NCBI GenBank assembly: GCA_920105625.2
Contig: OV050030.1
Span: 240,653,889 to 240,717,888, forward strand
Reading direction: 5' to 3'
Source of the DNA: Clusia tigrina
Lineage: Eukaryota; Arthropoda; Insecta; Diptera; Clusiidae
Length of the DNA: 64,000 nucleotides
Every line of letters starts with the position of its first letter. Positions within the stretch are counted from its first letter, which is position 1. Under the pieces are notes generated by a model that had not been told where the DNA came from, did no database searches, and saw nothing but the letters and a program-made list of their open reading frames with translations. This document shows, one piece after another, positions 13,301 through 24,600 of this stretch. Both the position numbers and the translations under genes were made by a program.

Positions 13301-14320
13301 ATTTTGATAGCTGTAAGACGTACCGTTTAGAAGTTAGGGCCATTAGAAGTTTTATCAGTGTTTGATTTGGGACGCAAGGGTAGCATAGCTTTGAGCGATA
13401 GCTTAAATTGACAAGAGGCTCGAGTACTTTATTGTTACAAAATTTCAGGGTTTTATGACGCTCCAGTAACAAGTTACAAGCATTTGTATGTTGCAAACTT
13501 TGATAGGTGTAGGAAGTACCGTAGTTAGGGCCATTTGAAATTTAATCAGTGTTTGATTTGGGACTCAAGGGTAGCATAGCTTTGACCGATAGCTTAAATT
13601 CAGCAGAGGCTCGAGTACTTTATTGTTACAAAATTTCAAGGTTTTATGACGCTCCAGTAAAAAGTTACAAGCATTTGAATGTTGCAAACTTTGATAGGAG
13701 TAGGACGTACCGTATAGAAGTTAGGGCCATTTGAAGTTTTACCAGTGTCTGATTTGGGACTCAAGGGTAGCATAGCTTTGAGCGATAGCTTAAATTGACA
13801 AGAGGCTCGAGTACTTTATTGTTACAAAATTTCAAGGTTTTAGGACGCTCCAGTAAAAAGTTACAAGCATTTGAATGTTGCAAACTTTGATAGGTGTAGG
13901 ACGTACCGTATAGAAGTTAGGGCCATTTGAAGTTTTACCAGTGTTTGATTTGGGACTCAAGGGTAGCATAGCTTTGAGCGATAGCTTAAATTGACAAGAG
14001 GCTCGAGTACTTTATTGTTACAAAATTTCAAGGTTCTATGACGCTCCAGTAACAAGTTACAAGCATTTGTATGTTGCAAACTTTGATAGGTGTAGGACGT
14101 ACCGTATAGAAGTTAGGACCCATTTTAAATTTAATCAGTGTTTGATTTGGGACACAAGGGTAGCATAGCTTTGAGCGATAGCTTATATTGAGCAGAGGCT
14201 CGAGTACTTTATTGTTACAAAATTTCAAGGTTTTATGACGCTCCAGTAAAAAGTTACAAGCATTTGTCTGTTGCAAACTTTGATAGGTGTAGGACGTACC
14301 GTATAGAAGTTAGGGCCATT
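7320..14320 (+). repeat. 12-mer higher-order repeat, ~2,347 bp
   Basis: Linked variants repeat at 2,347-2,348 bp: GACAAGACGCTCG at 7,351 and 9,698, the GTTTTATGTGGG monomer at 8,467, 10,814 and 13,162, and the 5-bp-deleted junction at 8,821, 11,168 and 13,516. The period is 12 x 196 minus 5, because each copy holds one 5-bp-deleted monomer; a +1 variant (GACCCATTTTAAATTT) gives 2,348. The third copy is rearranged: its early part is offset 2,544 bp (one monomer gained) and its later part 2,348 bp (one lost). Two full copies and a modified third are present. Confidence 0.85.
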
Positions 14321-17300
14321 TGAAGTTTTATCAGTGTTTGATTTGGGACTCAAGGGTAGCACAGCTTTGAGCGATAGCTTACATTGACAAGAGGCTCGAG
14401 TACTTTATTGTTACAAAATTTCAAGGGCTTATGACGCTTCAGTAAAAAGTTACAAGCATTTGTATGTTGCAAACTTTGATAGGGGTAGGACGTACCGTAT
14501 AGAAGTTAGGGACATTTGAAATTTATTCAGTGTTTGATTTGGGACTCAAGGGTAGCACAGCTTTGAGCGATAGCTTAAATTGACAAGAGGCTCGAGTACT
14601 TTATTGTTACAAAATTTCAAGGTTTTATGACGCTCCAGTAACAAGTTACAAGCATTTGTATGTTGCAAACTTTGATAGGTGTAGGACGTACCGTATAGAA
14701 GTTAGGGCCATTTGAAATTTTATCAGTATTTTATGTGGGACTCAAGGGTAGCATAGCTTTGAGCGATAGCTTAAATTGTGCAGAGGCTCGAGTACTTTAT
14801 TGTTACAAAATTTCAAGGTTTTATGACGCTCCAGTAAAAAGTTACAAGCATTTGTATGTTGCAAACTTTGATAGCTGTAAGACGTACCGTTTAGAAGTTA
14901 GGGCCATTAGAAGTTTTATCAGTGTTTGATTTGGGACGCAAGGGTAGCATAGCTTTGAGCGATAGCTTAAATTGACAAGAGGCTCGAGTACTTTATTGTT
15001 ACAAAATTTCAGGGTCTTATGACGCTCCAGTAACAAGTTACAAGCATTTGTATGTTGCAAACTTTGATAGGTGTAGGAAGTACCGTAGTTAGGGCCATTT
15101 GAAATTTAATCAGTGTTTGATTTGGGACTCAAGGGTAGCATAGCTTTGACCGATAGCTTAAATTCAGCAGAGGCTCGAGCACTTTATTGTTACAAAATTT
15201 CAAGGTTTTATGACGCTCCAGTAAAAAGTTACAAGCATTTGAATGTTGCAAACTTTGATAGGTGTAGGACGTACCGTATAGAAGTTAGGGCCATTTGAAG
15301 TTTTACCAGTGTCTGATTTGGGACTCAAGGGTAGCATAGCTTTGAGCGATAGCTTAAATTGACAAGAGGCTCGAGTACTTTATTGTTAGAAAATTTCAAG
15401 GTTTTATGACGCTCCAGTAAAAAGTTACAAGCATTTGAATGTTGCAAACTTTGATAGGTGTAGGACGTACCGTATAGAAGTTAGGGCCATTTGAAGTTTT
15501 ACCAGTGTTTGATTTGGGACTCAAGGGTAGCATAGCTTTGAGCGATAGCTTAAATTGACAAGAGGCTCGAATACTTTATTGTTACAAAATTTCAAGGTTT
15601 TATGACGCTCCAGTAACAAGTTACAAGCATTTGTATGTTGCAAACTTTGATAGGTGTAGGACGTACCGTATAGAAGTTAGGGCCCATTTTAAATTTAATC
15701 AGTGTTTGATTTGGGACTCAAGGGTAGCATAGCTTTGAGCGATAGCTTATATTGAGCAGAGGCTCGAGTACTTTATTGTTACAAAATTTCAAGGTTTTAT
15801 GACGCTCCAGTAAAAAGTTACAAGCATTTGTCTGTTGCAAACTTTGATAGGTGTAGGACGTACCGTATAGAAGTTAGGGCCATTTGAAGTTTTATCAGTG
15901 TTTGATTTGGGACTCAAGGGTAGCACAGCTTTGAGCGATAGCTTACATTGACAAGAGGCTCGAGTACTTTATTGTTACAAAATTTCAAGGGCTTATGACG
16001 CTTCAGTAAAAAGTTACAAGCATTTGTATGTTGCAAACTTTGATAGGGGTAGGACGTACCGTATAGAAATTAGGGCCATTTGAAATTTATTCAGTGTTTG
16101 ATTTGGGACTCAAGGGTAGCACAGCTTTGAGCGATAGCTTAAATTGACAAGAGGCTCGAGAACTTTATTGTTACAAAATTTCAAGGTTTTATGACGCTCC
16201 AGTAACAAGTTACAAGCATTTGTATGTTGCAAACTTTGATAGGTGTAGGACGTACCGTATAGAAGTTAGGGCCATTTGAAATTTTATCAGTGTTTTATGT
16301 GGGACTCAAGGGTAGCATAGCTTTGAGCGATAGCTTAAATTGTGCAGAGGCTCGAGTACTTTATTGTTACAAAATTTCAAGGTTTTATGACGCTCCAGTA
16401 AAAAGTTACAAGCATTTGTATGTTGCGAACTTTGATAGCTGTAAGACATACCGTTTAGAAGTTAGGGCCATTAGAAGTTTTATCAGTGTTTGATTTGGGA
16501 CGCAAGGGTAGCATAGCTTTGAGCGATAGCTTAAATTGACAAGAGGCTCGAGTACTTTATTGTTACAAAATTTCAGGGTTTTATGACGCTCCAGTAACAA
16601 GTTACAAGCATTTGTATGTTGCAAACTTTGATAGGTGTAGGAAGTACCGTAGTTAGGGCCATTTGAAATTTAATCAGTGTTTGATTTGGGACTCAAGGGT
16701 AGCATAGCTTTGACCGATAGCTTAAATTCAGCAGAGGCTCGAGTACTTTATTGTTACAAAATTTCAAGGTTTTATGACGCTCCAGTAAAAAGTTACAAGC
16801 ATTTGAATGTTGCAAACTTTGATAGGTGTAGGACGTACCGTATAGAAGTTAGGGCCATTTGAAGTTTTACCAGTGTCTGATTTGGGACTCAAGGGTAGCA
16901 TAGCTTTGAGCGATAGCTTAAATTGACAAGAGGCTCGAGTACTTTATTGATACAAAATTTCAAGATTTTATGACGCTCCAGTAAAAAGTTACAAGCATTT
17001 GAATGTTGCAAACTTTGATAGGTGTAGGACGTACCGTATAGAAGTTAGGGCCATTTGAAGTTTTACCAGTGTTTGATTTGGGACTCAAGGGTAGCATAGC
17101 TTTGAGCGATAGCTTAAATTGACAAGAGGCTCGAGTACTTTATTGTTACAAAATTTCAAGGTTTTATGACGCTCCAGTAACAAGTTACAAGCATTTGTAT
17201 GTTGCAAACTTTGATAGGTGTAGGACGTACCGTATAGAAGTTAGGGCCCATTTTAAATTTAATCAGTGTTTGATTTGGGACTCAAGGGTAGCATAGCTTT

Positions 17301-17400
17301 GAGCGATAGCTTATATTGAGCAGAGGCTCGAGTACTTTATTGTTACAAAATTTCAAGGTTTTATGACGCTCCAGTAAAAAGTTACAAGCATTTGTATGTT
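13160..17400 (+). repeat. 8-mer higher-order repeat, 1,564 bp
   Basis: Three copies start near 13,162, 14,726 and 16,290. The GTTTTATGTGGG unit, the GGGACGCAAGG unit, the 5-bp-deleted unit (13,516, 15,080, 16,644) and the +1 GCCCATTTTAAATTT unit all step by 1,564 bp, which is 8 x 196 minus 5 plus 1. It overlaps the end of the 12-mer block and looks derived from it by loss of four monomers. The middle copy has a private change (GTATTTTATG for GTGTTTTATG). Confidence 0.87.
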
Positions 17401-18970
17401 GCAAACTTTGATAGGTGTAGGACGTACCGTTTAGAAGTTAGGGCCATCAGAAGTTTTATCAGTGTTTGATTTGGGACTCAAGGGTAGCATAGCTGTGAGC
17501 GATAACTTAAATTGACAAGAGTCTCGAGTACTTTATTGTTACAAAACTTCAAGGTATTATGACGCTCCAGTAAAAAGTTACAAGCATTTGTATGTTGCAA
17601 ACTTTGATAGGTGTAGGACGTTCCGTATAGAAGTTAGGGCCATTTGAAGTTTTATCAGTGTTTGATTTGGGACACAAGGGTAGCATAGCTTTGAGCGAAA
17701 GCTTAAATTGACAAGAGGCTCGAGTACTTTATTGTTACAAAATTTCAAGGTTTTATGACGCTCCTGTAAAAAGTTACAAGCATTTGAATGTTGCAAACTT
17801 TGATAGGTGTAGGACGTACCGTATAGAAGTTAGGGCCATTTGCAGTTTTACCAGTGTTTGATTTGGGACTCAAGGGTAGCATAGCTTTGAGCGATAGCTT
17901 AAATTGACAAGAGGCTCGAGTACTTTATTGTTACAAAATTTCAAGGTTTTATGACGCTCCAGTAAAAAGTTACAAGCATTTGTCTGTTGCACACTTTGAT
18001 AGGTGTAGGACGTACCGTTTAGAAGTTAGGGCCATTAGAAGTTTTATCAGTGTTTGATTTGGGACTCAAGGGTAGCATAGCTGTGAGCGATAACTTAATT
18101 TGACAAGAGGCTCGAGTACTTTATTGTTACAAAATTTCAAGGTTTTATGACGCTCCAGTAAAAAGTTACAAGCATTTGTATGTTGCAAACTTTGATAGGT
18201 GTTGGACGTTCCGTATAGAAGTTATGGCCATTTGAAGTTTTATCAGTGTTTGATTTGGGACATAAGGGTAGCATAGCTTTGAGCGATAGCTTAAATTGAC
18301 AAGTGGCTCGAGTACTTTATTGTTACAAAATTTCAAGGTTTTATGACGCTCCAGTAAAAAGTTACAAGCATTTGTATGTTGCAAACTTTGATAGGTGTAG
18401 GACGTTCCGTATAGAAGTTAGGGCCATTTGAAGTTTTATCAGTGTTTGATTTGGGACACAAGGGTAGCATAGCTTTGAGCGATAGCTTAAATTGACAAGA
18501 GGCTCGAGTACTTTATTGTTACAAAATTTCAAGGTTTTATGACGCTCCTGTAAAAAGTTACAAGCATTTGAATGTTGCAAACTTTGATAGGTGTAGGACG
18601 TACCGTATAGAAGTTAGGGCCATTTGCAGTTTTACCAGTGTTTGATTTGGGACTCAAGGGTAGCATAGCTTTGAGCGATAGCTTAAATTGACAAGAGGCT
18701 CGAGTACTTTATTGTTACAAAATTTCAAGGTTTTATGACGCTCCAGTAAAAAGTTACAAGCATTTGTCTGTTGCACACTTTGATAGGTGTAGGACGTACC
18801 GTTTAGAAGTTAGGGCCATTAGAAGTTTTATCAGTGTTTGATTTGGGACTCAAGGGTAGCATAGCTGTGAGCGATAACTTAATTTGACAAGAGGCTCGAG
18901 TACTTTATTGTTACAAAATTTCAAGGTTTTATGACGCTCCAGTAAAAAGTTACAAGCATTTGTCTGTTGC
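17400..18970 (+). repeat. Nested 4-mer duplication, 784 bp
   Basis: Two near-identical four-monomer blocks sit in tandem. The TTTGCAGTTTTACC variant occurs at about 17,842 and 18,626, GTCTGTTGCACACTTTG at about 17,982 and 18,766, and AACTTAATTTGAC at about 18,090 and 18,874. The second block ends at the 27-bp deletion near 18,983, so the duplication edge and that deletion may be one event. Confidence 0.85.
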
Positions 18971-19010
18971 AAACTTTGATAGGGCCATTTGAAATTTTAT
19001 CAGTGTTTTA
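18960..19010 (+). repeat. 27-bp deletion junction
   Basis: Here CTTTGATAGGGCCATTTG replaces the usual run from GATAGG through the GTACCG phase start to TTAGGGCC. About 27 bp spanning the monomer boundary are missing, with AGG/GGCC microhomology at the join. The deletion shifts the local phase and fuses two monomers, which also lengthens the chance open frame there. I saw this junction only once. Confidence 0.85.
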
Positions 19011-21074
19011 TGTGGGACTCAAGGGTAGCATAGCTTTGAGCGATAGCTTAAATTGTGCAGAGGCTCGAGTACTTTATTGTTACAAAATTTCAAGGTTTTA
19101 TGACGCTCCAGTAAAAAGTTACAAGCATTTGTATGTTGCAAACTTTGATAGCTGTAAGACGTACCGTTTAGAAGTTAGGGCCATTAGAAGTTTTATCAGT
19201 GTTTGATTTGGGACGCAAGGGTAGCATAGCTTTGAGCGATAGCTTAAATTGACAAGAGGCTCGAGTACTTTATTGTTACAAAATTTCAGGGTTTTATGAC
19301 GCTCCAGTAACAAGTTACAAGCATTTGTATGTTGCAAACTTTGATAGGTGTAGGAAGTACCGTAGTTAGGGCCATTTGAAATTTAATCAGTGTTTGATTT
19401 GGGACTCAAGGGTAGCATAGCTTTGACCGATAGCTTAAATTCAGCAGAGGCTCGAGTACTTTATTGTTACAAAATTTCAAGGTTTTATGACGCTCCAGTA
19501 AAAAGTTACAAGCATTTGAATGTTGCAAACTTTGATAGGTGTAGGACGTACCGTATAGAAGTTAGGGCCATTTGAAGTTTTACCAGTGTCTGATTTGGGA
19601 CTCAAGGGTAGCATAGCTTTGAGCGATAGCTTAAATTGACAAGAGGCTCGAGTACTTTATTGATACAAAATTTCAAGGTTTTATGACGCTCCAGTAAAAA
19701 GTTACAAGCATTTGAATGTTGCAAACTTTGATAGGTGTAGGACGTACCGTATAGAAGTTAGGGCCATTTGAAGTTTTACCAGTGTTTGATTTGGGACTCA
19801 AGGGTAGCATAGCTTTGAGCGATAGCTTAAATTGACAAGAGGCTCGAGTACTTTATTGTTACAAAATTTCAAGGTTTTATGACGCTCCAGTAACAAGTTA
19901 CAAGCATTTGTATGTTGCAAACTTTGATAGGTGTAGGACGTACCGTATAGAAGTTAGGGCCCATTTTAAATTTAATCAGTGTTTGATTTGGGACTCAAGG
20001 GTAGCATAGCTTTGAGCGATAGCTTATATTGAGCAGAGGCTCGAGTACTTTATTGTTACAAAATTTCAAGGTTTTATGACGCTCCAGTAAAAAGTTACAA
20101 GCATTTGTATGTTGCAAACTTTGATAGGTGTAGGACGTACCGTTTAGAAGTTAGGGCCATCAGAAGTTTTATCAGTGTTTGATTTGGGACTCAAGGGTAG
20201 CATAGCTGTGAGCGATAACTTAAATTGACAAGAGGCTCGAGTACTTTATTGTTACAAAACTTCAAGGTATTATGACGCTCCAGTAAAAAGTTACAAGCAT
20301 TTGTATGTTGCAAACTTTGATAGGTGTAGGACGTTCCGTATAGAAGTTAGGGCCATTTGAAGTTTTATCAGTGTTTGATTTGGGACACAAGGGTAGCATA
20401 GCTTTGAGCGATAGCTTAAATTGACAAGAGGCTCGAGTACTTTATTGTTACAAAATTTCAAGGTTTTATGACGCTCCAGTAAAAAGTTACAAGCATTTGA
20501 ATGTTGCAAACTTTGATAGGTGTAGGACGTACTGTATAGAAGTTAGGGCCATTTGCAGTTTTACCAGTGTTTGATTTGGGACTCAAGGGTAGCATAGCTT
20601 TGAGCGATAGCTTAAATTGACAAGAGGCTCGAGTACTTTATTGTTACAAAATTTCAAGGTTTTATGACGCTCCAGTAAAAAGTTACAAGCATTTGTCTGT
20701 TGCACACTTTGATAGGTGTAGGACGTACCGTTTAGAAGTTAGGGCCATTAGAAGTTTTATCAGTGTTTGATTTGGGACTCAAGGGTAGCATAGCTGTGAG
20801 CGATAACTTAATTTGACAAGAGGCTCGAGTACTTTATTGTTACAAAATTTCAAGGTTTTATGACGCTCCAGTAAAAAGTTACAAGCATTTGTATGTTGCA
20901 AACTTTGATAGGTGTTGGACGTTCCGTATAGAAGTTATGGCCATTTGAAGTTTTATCAGTGTTTGATTTGGGACATAAGGGTAGCATAGCTTTGAGCGAT
21001 AGCTTAAATTGACAAGAGGCTCGAGTACTTTATTGTTACAAAATTTCAAGGTTTTATGACGCTCCAGTAAAAAG

Positions 21075-24000
21075 TTACAAGCATTTTAATGTTGCAAACT
21101 TTGATAGGTATAGGACGTACCGTATAGAAGTTAGGGTCATTTGAAGTTTTACCAGTGTTTGATTTGGGACACAAGGGAAGCATAGCTTTGAGCGATAGCT
21201 TAAATTGACAAGAGGCTCGAGTACTTTATTGTTACAAAATTTCAAGGTTTTATGACGCTCCAGTAACAAGTTACAAGCATTTGTATGTTGCAAACTTTGA
21301 TAGGTGTAGGACGTACCGTATAGAAGTTAGGACCATATGAAATTTAATCAGTGTTTGATTTGGGACTCAAGGGTAGCATAGCTTTGAGCGATAGCTTAAA
21401 TTGAGCAGAGGCTCGAGTACTTTATTGTTACAAAATTTCAAGGTTTTATGACGCTCCAGTAAAAAGTTACAAGCATTTGTATGTTGTAAACTTTGATAGG
21501 TGTAGGACGTACCGTTTAGAAGTTAGGGCCATTAGAAGTTTTATCAGTGTTTGATTTGGGACTCAAGATTAGCATAGCTGTGAGCGATAACTTAAATTGA
21601 CAAGAGGCTCGAGTACTTTATTGTTACAAAATTTCAAGGTTTTATGACGCTCCAGTAAAAAATTACAAGCATTTGTATGTTGCAAACTTTGATAGGTGTA
21701 GGACGTTCCGTATAGAAGTTAAGGCCATTTGAAGTTTTATGAGTGTTTGATTTGGGACTCAAGGGTAGCATAGCTTTGAACGATAGCTTAAATTGACAAG
21801 AGGCTCGAGTACTTTATTGTTACAAAATTTCAAGGTTTTATGACGCTCCAGTAACAAGTTACAAGCATTTGTATGTTACAAACTTTGATAGGTGTAGGAC
21901 GTACCGTATAGAAGTTAGGGCCCATTTTAAATTTAATCAGTGTTTCATTTGGGACTCAAGGGTAGCATAGCTTTGAGCGATAGCTTAAATTGACAAGAGG
22001 CTCGGGTACTTTATTGTTACAAAATTTCAAGGTTTTATGACGCTCCACTAAGAAGTTACAAGCATTTGTCTGTTGCAAACTTTGATAGGTGTAGGACGTA
22101 CCGTATAGAAGTTAGGGCCATTTGAAGTTTTATCAGTGTTTGATTTGGGACTCAAGGGTAGCACAGCTTTGAGCGATAGCTTACATTGACAAGAGGCTCG
22201 AGTACTTTATTGTTACAAAATTTCAAGGGCTTATGACGCTTCAGTAAAAAGTTACAAGCATTTGTATGTTGCAAACTTTGATAGGGGTAGGACGTACCGT
22301 ATAGAAGTTAGGGCCATTTGAAATTTATTCAGTGTTTGATTTGGGACTCAAGGGTAGCATAGCTTTGAGCGATAGCTTAAATTGACAAGAGGCTCGAGTA
22401 CTTTATTGTTACAAAATTTCAAGGTTTTATGACGCTCCAGTAAAAAGTTACAAGCTTTTGTATGTTGCAAATTTTGATAGGTGTAGGACGTTCCGTATAG
22501 AAGTTATGGCCATTTGAAGTTTTATCAGTGTTTGATTTGGGACTCAAGGGTAGCATAGCTTTGAGCGATAGCTTAAATTGACAAGAGGCTCGAGTACTTT
22601 ATTGTTACAAAATTTCAAGGTTTTATGACGCTCCAGTAAAAAGTTACAAGCATTTGAATGTTGCAAACTTTGATAGGTGTAGGACGTACCGTATAGAAGT
22701 TAGGGCCATTTGAAGTTTTACCAGTGTTTGATTTGGGACACAAGGGTAGCATAGCTTTGAGCGATAGCTTAAATTGACAAGAGGCTCGAGTACTTTATTG
22801 TTACAAAATTTCAAGGTTTTATGACGCTCCAGTAACAAGTTACAAGCATTTGTATGTTGCAAACTTTGATAGGTGTAGGACGTACCGTATAGAAGTTAGG
22901 GCCATTTGAAATTTTATCAGTGTTTTATGTGGGACTCAAGGGTAGCATAGCTTTGAGCGATAGCTTAAATTGTGCAGAGGCTCGAGTACTTTATTGTTAC
23001 AAAATTTCAAGGTTTTATGACGCTCCAGTAAAAAGTTACAAGCATTTGTATGTTGCAAACTTTGATAGCTGTAAGACGTACCCTGTAGAAGTTAGGGCCA
23101 TTAGAAGTTTTATCAGTGTTTGATTTGGGACGCAAGGGTAGCATAGCTTTGAGCGATAGCTTAAATTGACAAGAGGCTCGAGTACTTTATTGTTACAAAA
23201 TTTCAAGGTTTTATGACGCTCCAGTAACAAGTTACAAGCATTTGTATGTTGCAAACTTTGATAGGTGTAGGACGTACCGTATAGAAGTTTGGTCCCATTT
23301 TAAATTTAATCAGTGTTTCATTTGGGACTCAAGGGTAGCATAGCTTTGAGCGATAACTTAAATTGACAAGAGGCTCGAGTACTTTATTGTTACAAAATTT
23401 CAAGGTTTTATGACGCTCCAGTAAAAAGTTACAAGCTTTTGTATGTTGCAAATTTTGATAGGTGTAGGACGTTCCGTATAGAAGTTATGGCCATTTGAAG
23501 TTTTATCAGTGTTTGATTTGGGACTCAAGGGTAGCATAGCTTTGAGCGATAGCTTAAATTGACAAGAGGCTCGAGTACTTTATTGTTACAAAATTTCAAG
23601 GTTTTATGACGCTCCAGTAAAAACTTACAAGCATTTGAATGTTGCAAACTTTGATAGGTGTAGGACGTACCGTATAGAAGTTAGGGCCATTTGAAGTTTT
23701 ACCAGTGTTTGATTTGGGACACAAGGGTAGCATAGCTTTGAGCGATAGCTTAAATTGACAAGAGGCTCGAGTACTTTATTGTTACAAAATTTCAAGGTTT
23801 TATGACGCTCCAGTAACAAGTTACAAGCATTTGTATGTTGCAAACTTTGATAGGTGTAGGACGTACCGTATAGAAGTTAGGGCCATTTGAAATTTTATCA
23901 GTGTTTTATGTGGGACTCAAGGGTAGCATAGCTTTGAGCGATAGCTTAAATTGTGCAGAGGCTCGAGTACTTTATTGTTACAAAATTTCAAGGTTTTATG

Positions 24001-24600
24001 ACGCTCCAGTAACAAGTTACAAGCATTTGTATGTTGCAAACTTTGATAGGTGTAGGACGTACCGTATAGAAGTTAGGGCCATTTGAAATTTTATCAGTGT
24101 TTTATGTGGGACTCAAGGGTAGCATAGCTTTGAGCGATAGCTTAAATTGTGCAGAGGCTCGAGTACTTTATTGTTACAAAATTTCAAGGTTTTATGACGC
24201 TCCAGTAAAAAGTTACAAGCATTTGTATGTTGCAAACTTTGATAGCTGTAAGACGTACCGTGTAGAAGTTAGGGCCATTTGAAATTTTATCAGTGTTTTA
24301 TGTGGGACTCAAGGGTAGCATAGCTTTGAGCGATAGCTTGAATTGAGCAGAGGCTCGAGTACTTTATTGTTACAAAATTTCAAGGTTTTATGACGCTCCA
24401 GTAAAAAGTTACAAGCATTTGTATGTTGCAAACTTTGATAGATGTAGGGCGTACCGTTTAGAAGTTAGGGCCATCAGAAGTTTTATCAGTGTTTGATTTG
24501 GGACTCAAGGGTAGCATAGCTGTGAGCGATAACTTAAATTGACAAGAGGCTCGAGTACTTTATTGTTACAAAATTTCAAGGTATTATGACGCTCCAGTAA
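21075..24600 (+). repeat. Mixed subfamily I stretch with 981-bp 5-mer duplication
   Basis: Monomer types from earlier blocks reappear out of order, including the GGGCTTATGACGCTTCAG type at about 22,226 and the GTTTTATGTGGG type at 22,920, 23,901, 24,097 and about 24,293. Within it, roughly 22,340-23,270 matches 23,330-24,240 with an offset of 981 bp (5 x 196 plus the +1 variant TCCCATTTTAAATTT near 23,292). The consecutive GTTTTATGTGGG monomers at 23,901, 24,097 and 24,293 are a local monomer-level amplification. Confidence 0.78.

Larger units (their letters stand above)
8821..19373 (+). repeat. Clonal 5-bp-deleted junction monomers (six copies)
   Basis: At 8,821, 11,168, 13,516, 15,080, 16,644 and 19,357 the unit reads AAGTACCGTAGTTAGGG, where five bases of the usual CCGTATAGAAGTTAG are missing. 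All six share the linked substitution GGAAGTACC for GGACGTACC and are followed by a TTTGACCGATAG unit, so they descend from one event. Their spacing (2,347, 2,348, 1,564, 1,564, 2,713 bp) records three successive HOR formats built from the same founder segment. Confidence 0.9.
16290..21075 (+). repeat. 14-mer segmental repeat, 2,713 bp, two copies
   Basis: Markers at 16,290, 16,644, 17,578 and 18,166 recur 2,713 bp downstream at about 19,003, 19,357, 20,291 and 20,879. The length equals 14 x 196 minus 5 plus 1 minus 27, the last term being the 27-bp deletion near 18,983. Similarity between copies ends near 18,360 and 21,075, where GCATTTGTATG faces GCATTTTAATG. The second copy lacks the nested 784-bp repeat found at the end of the first. 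Confidence 0.85.

Noticed and set aside
18967..19206. 79-codon + strand open frame as a possible distinct gene
   Set aside because: The extra residues come from the 27-bp deletion at 18,983 fusing two monomer frames; it is otherwise the usual monomer frame.
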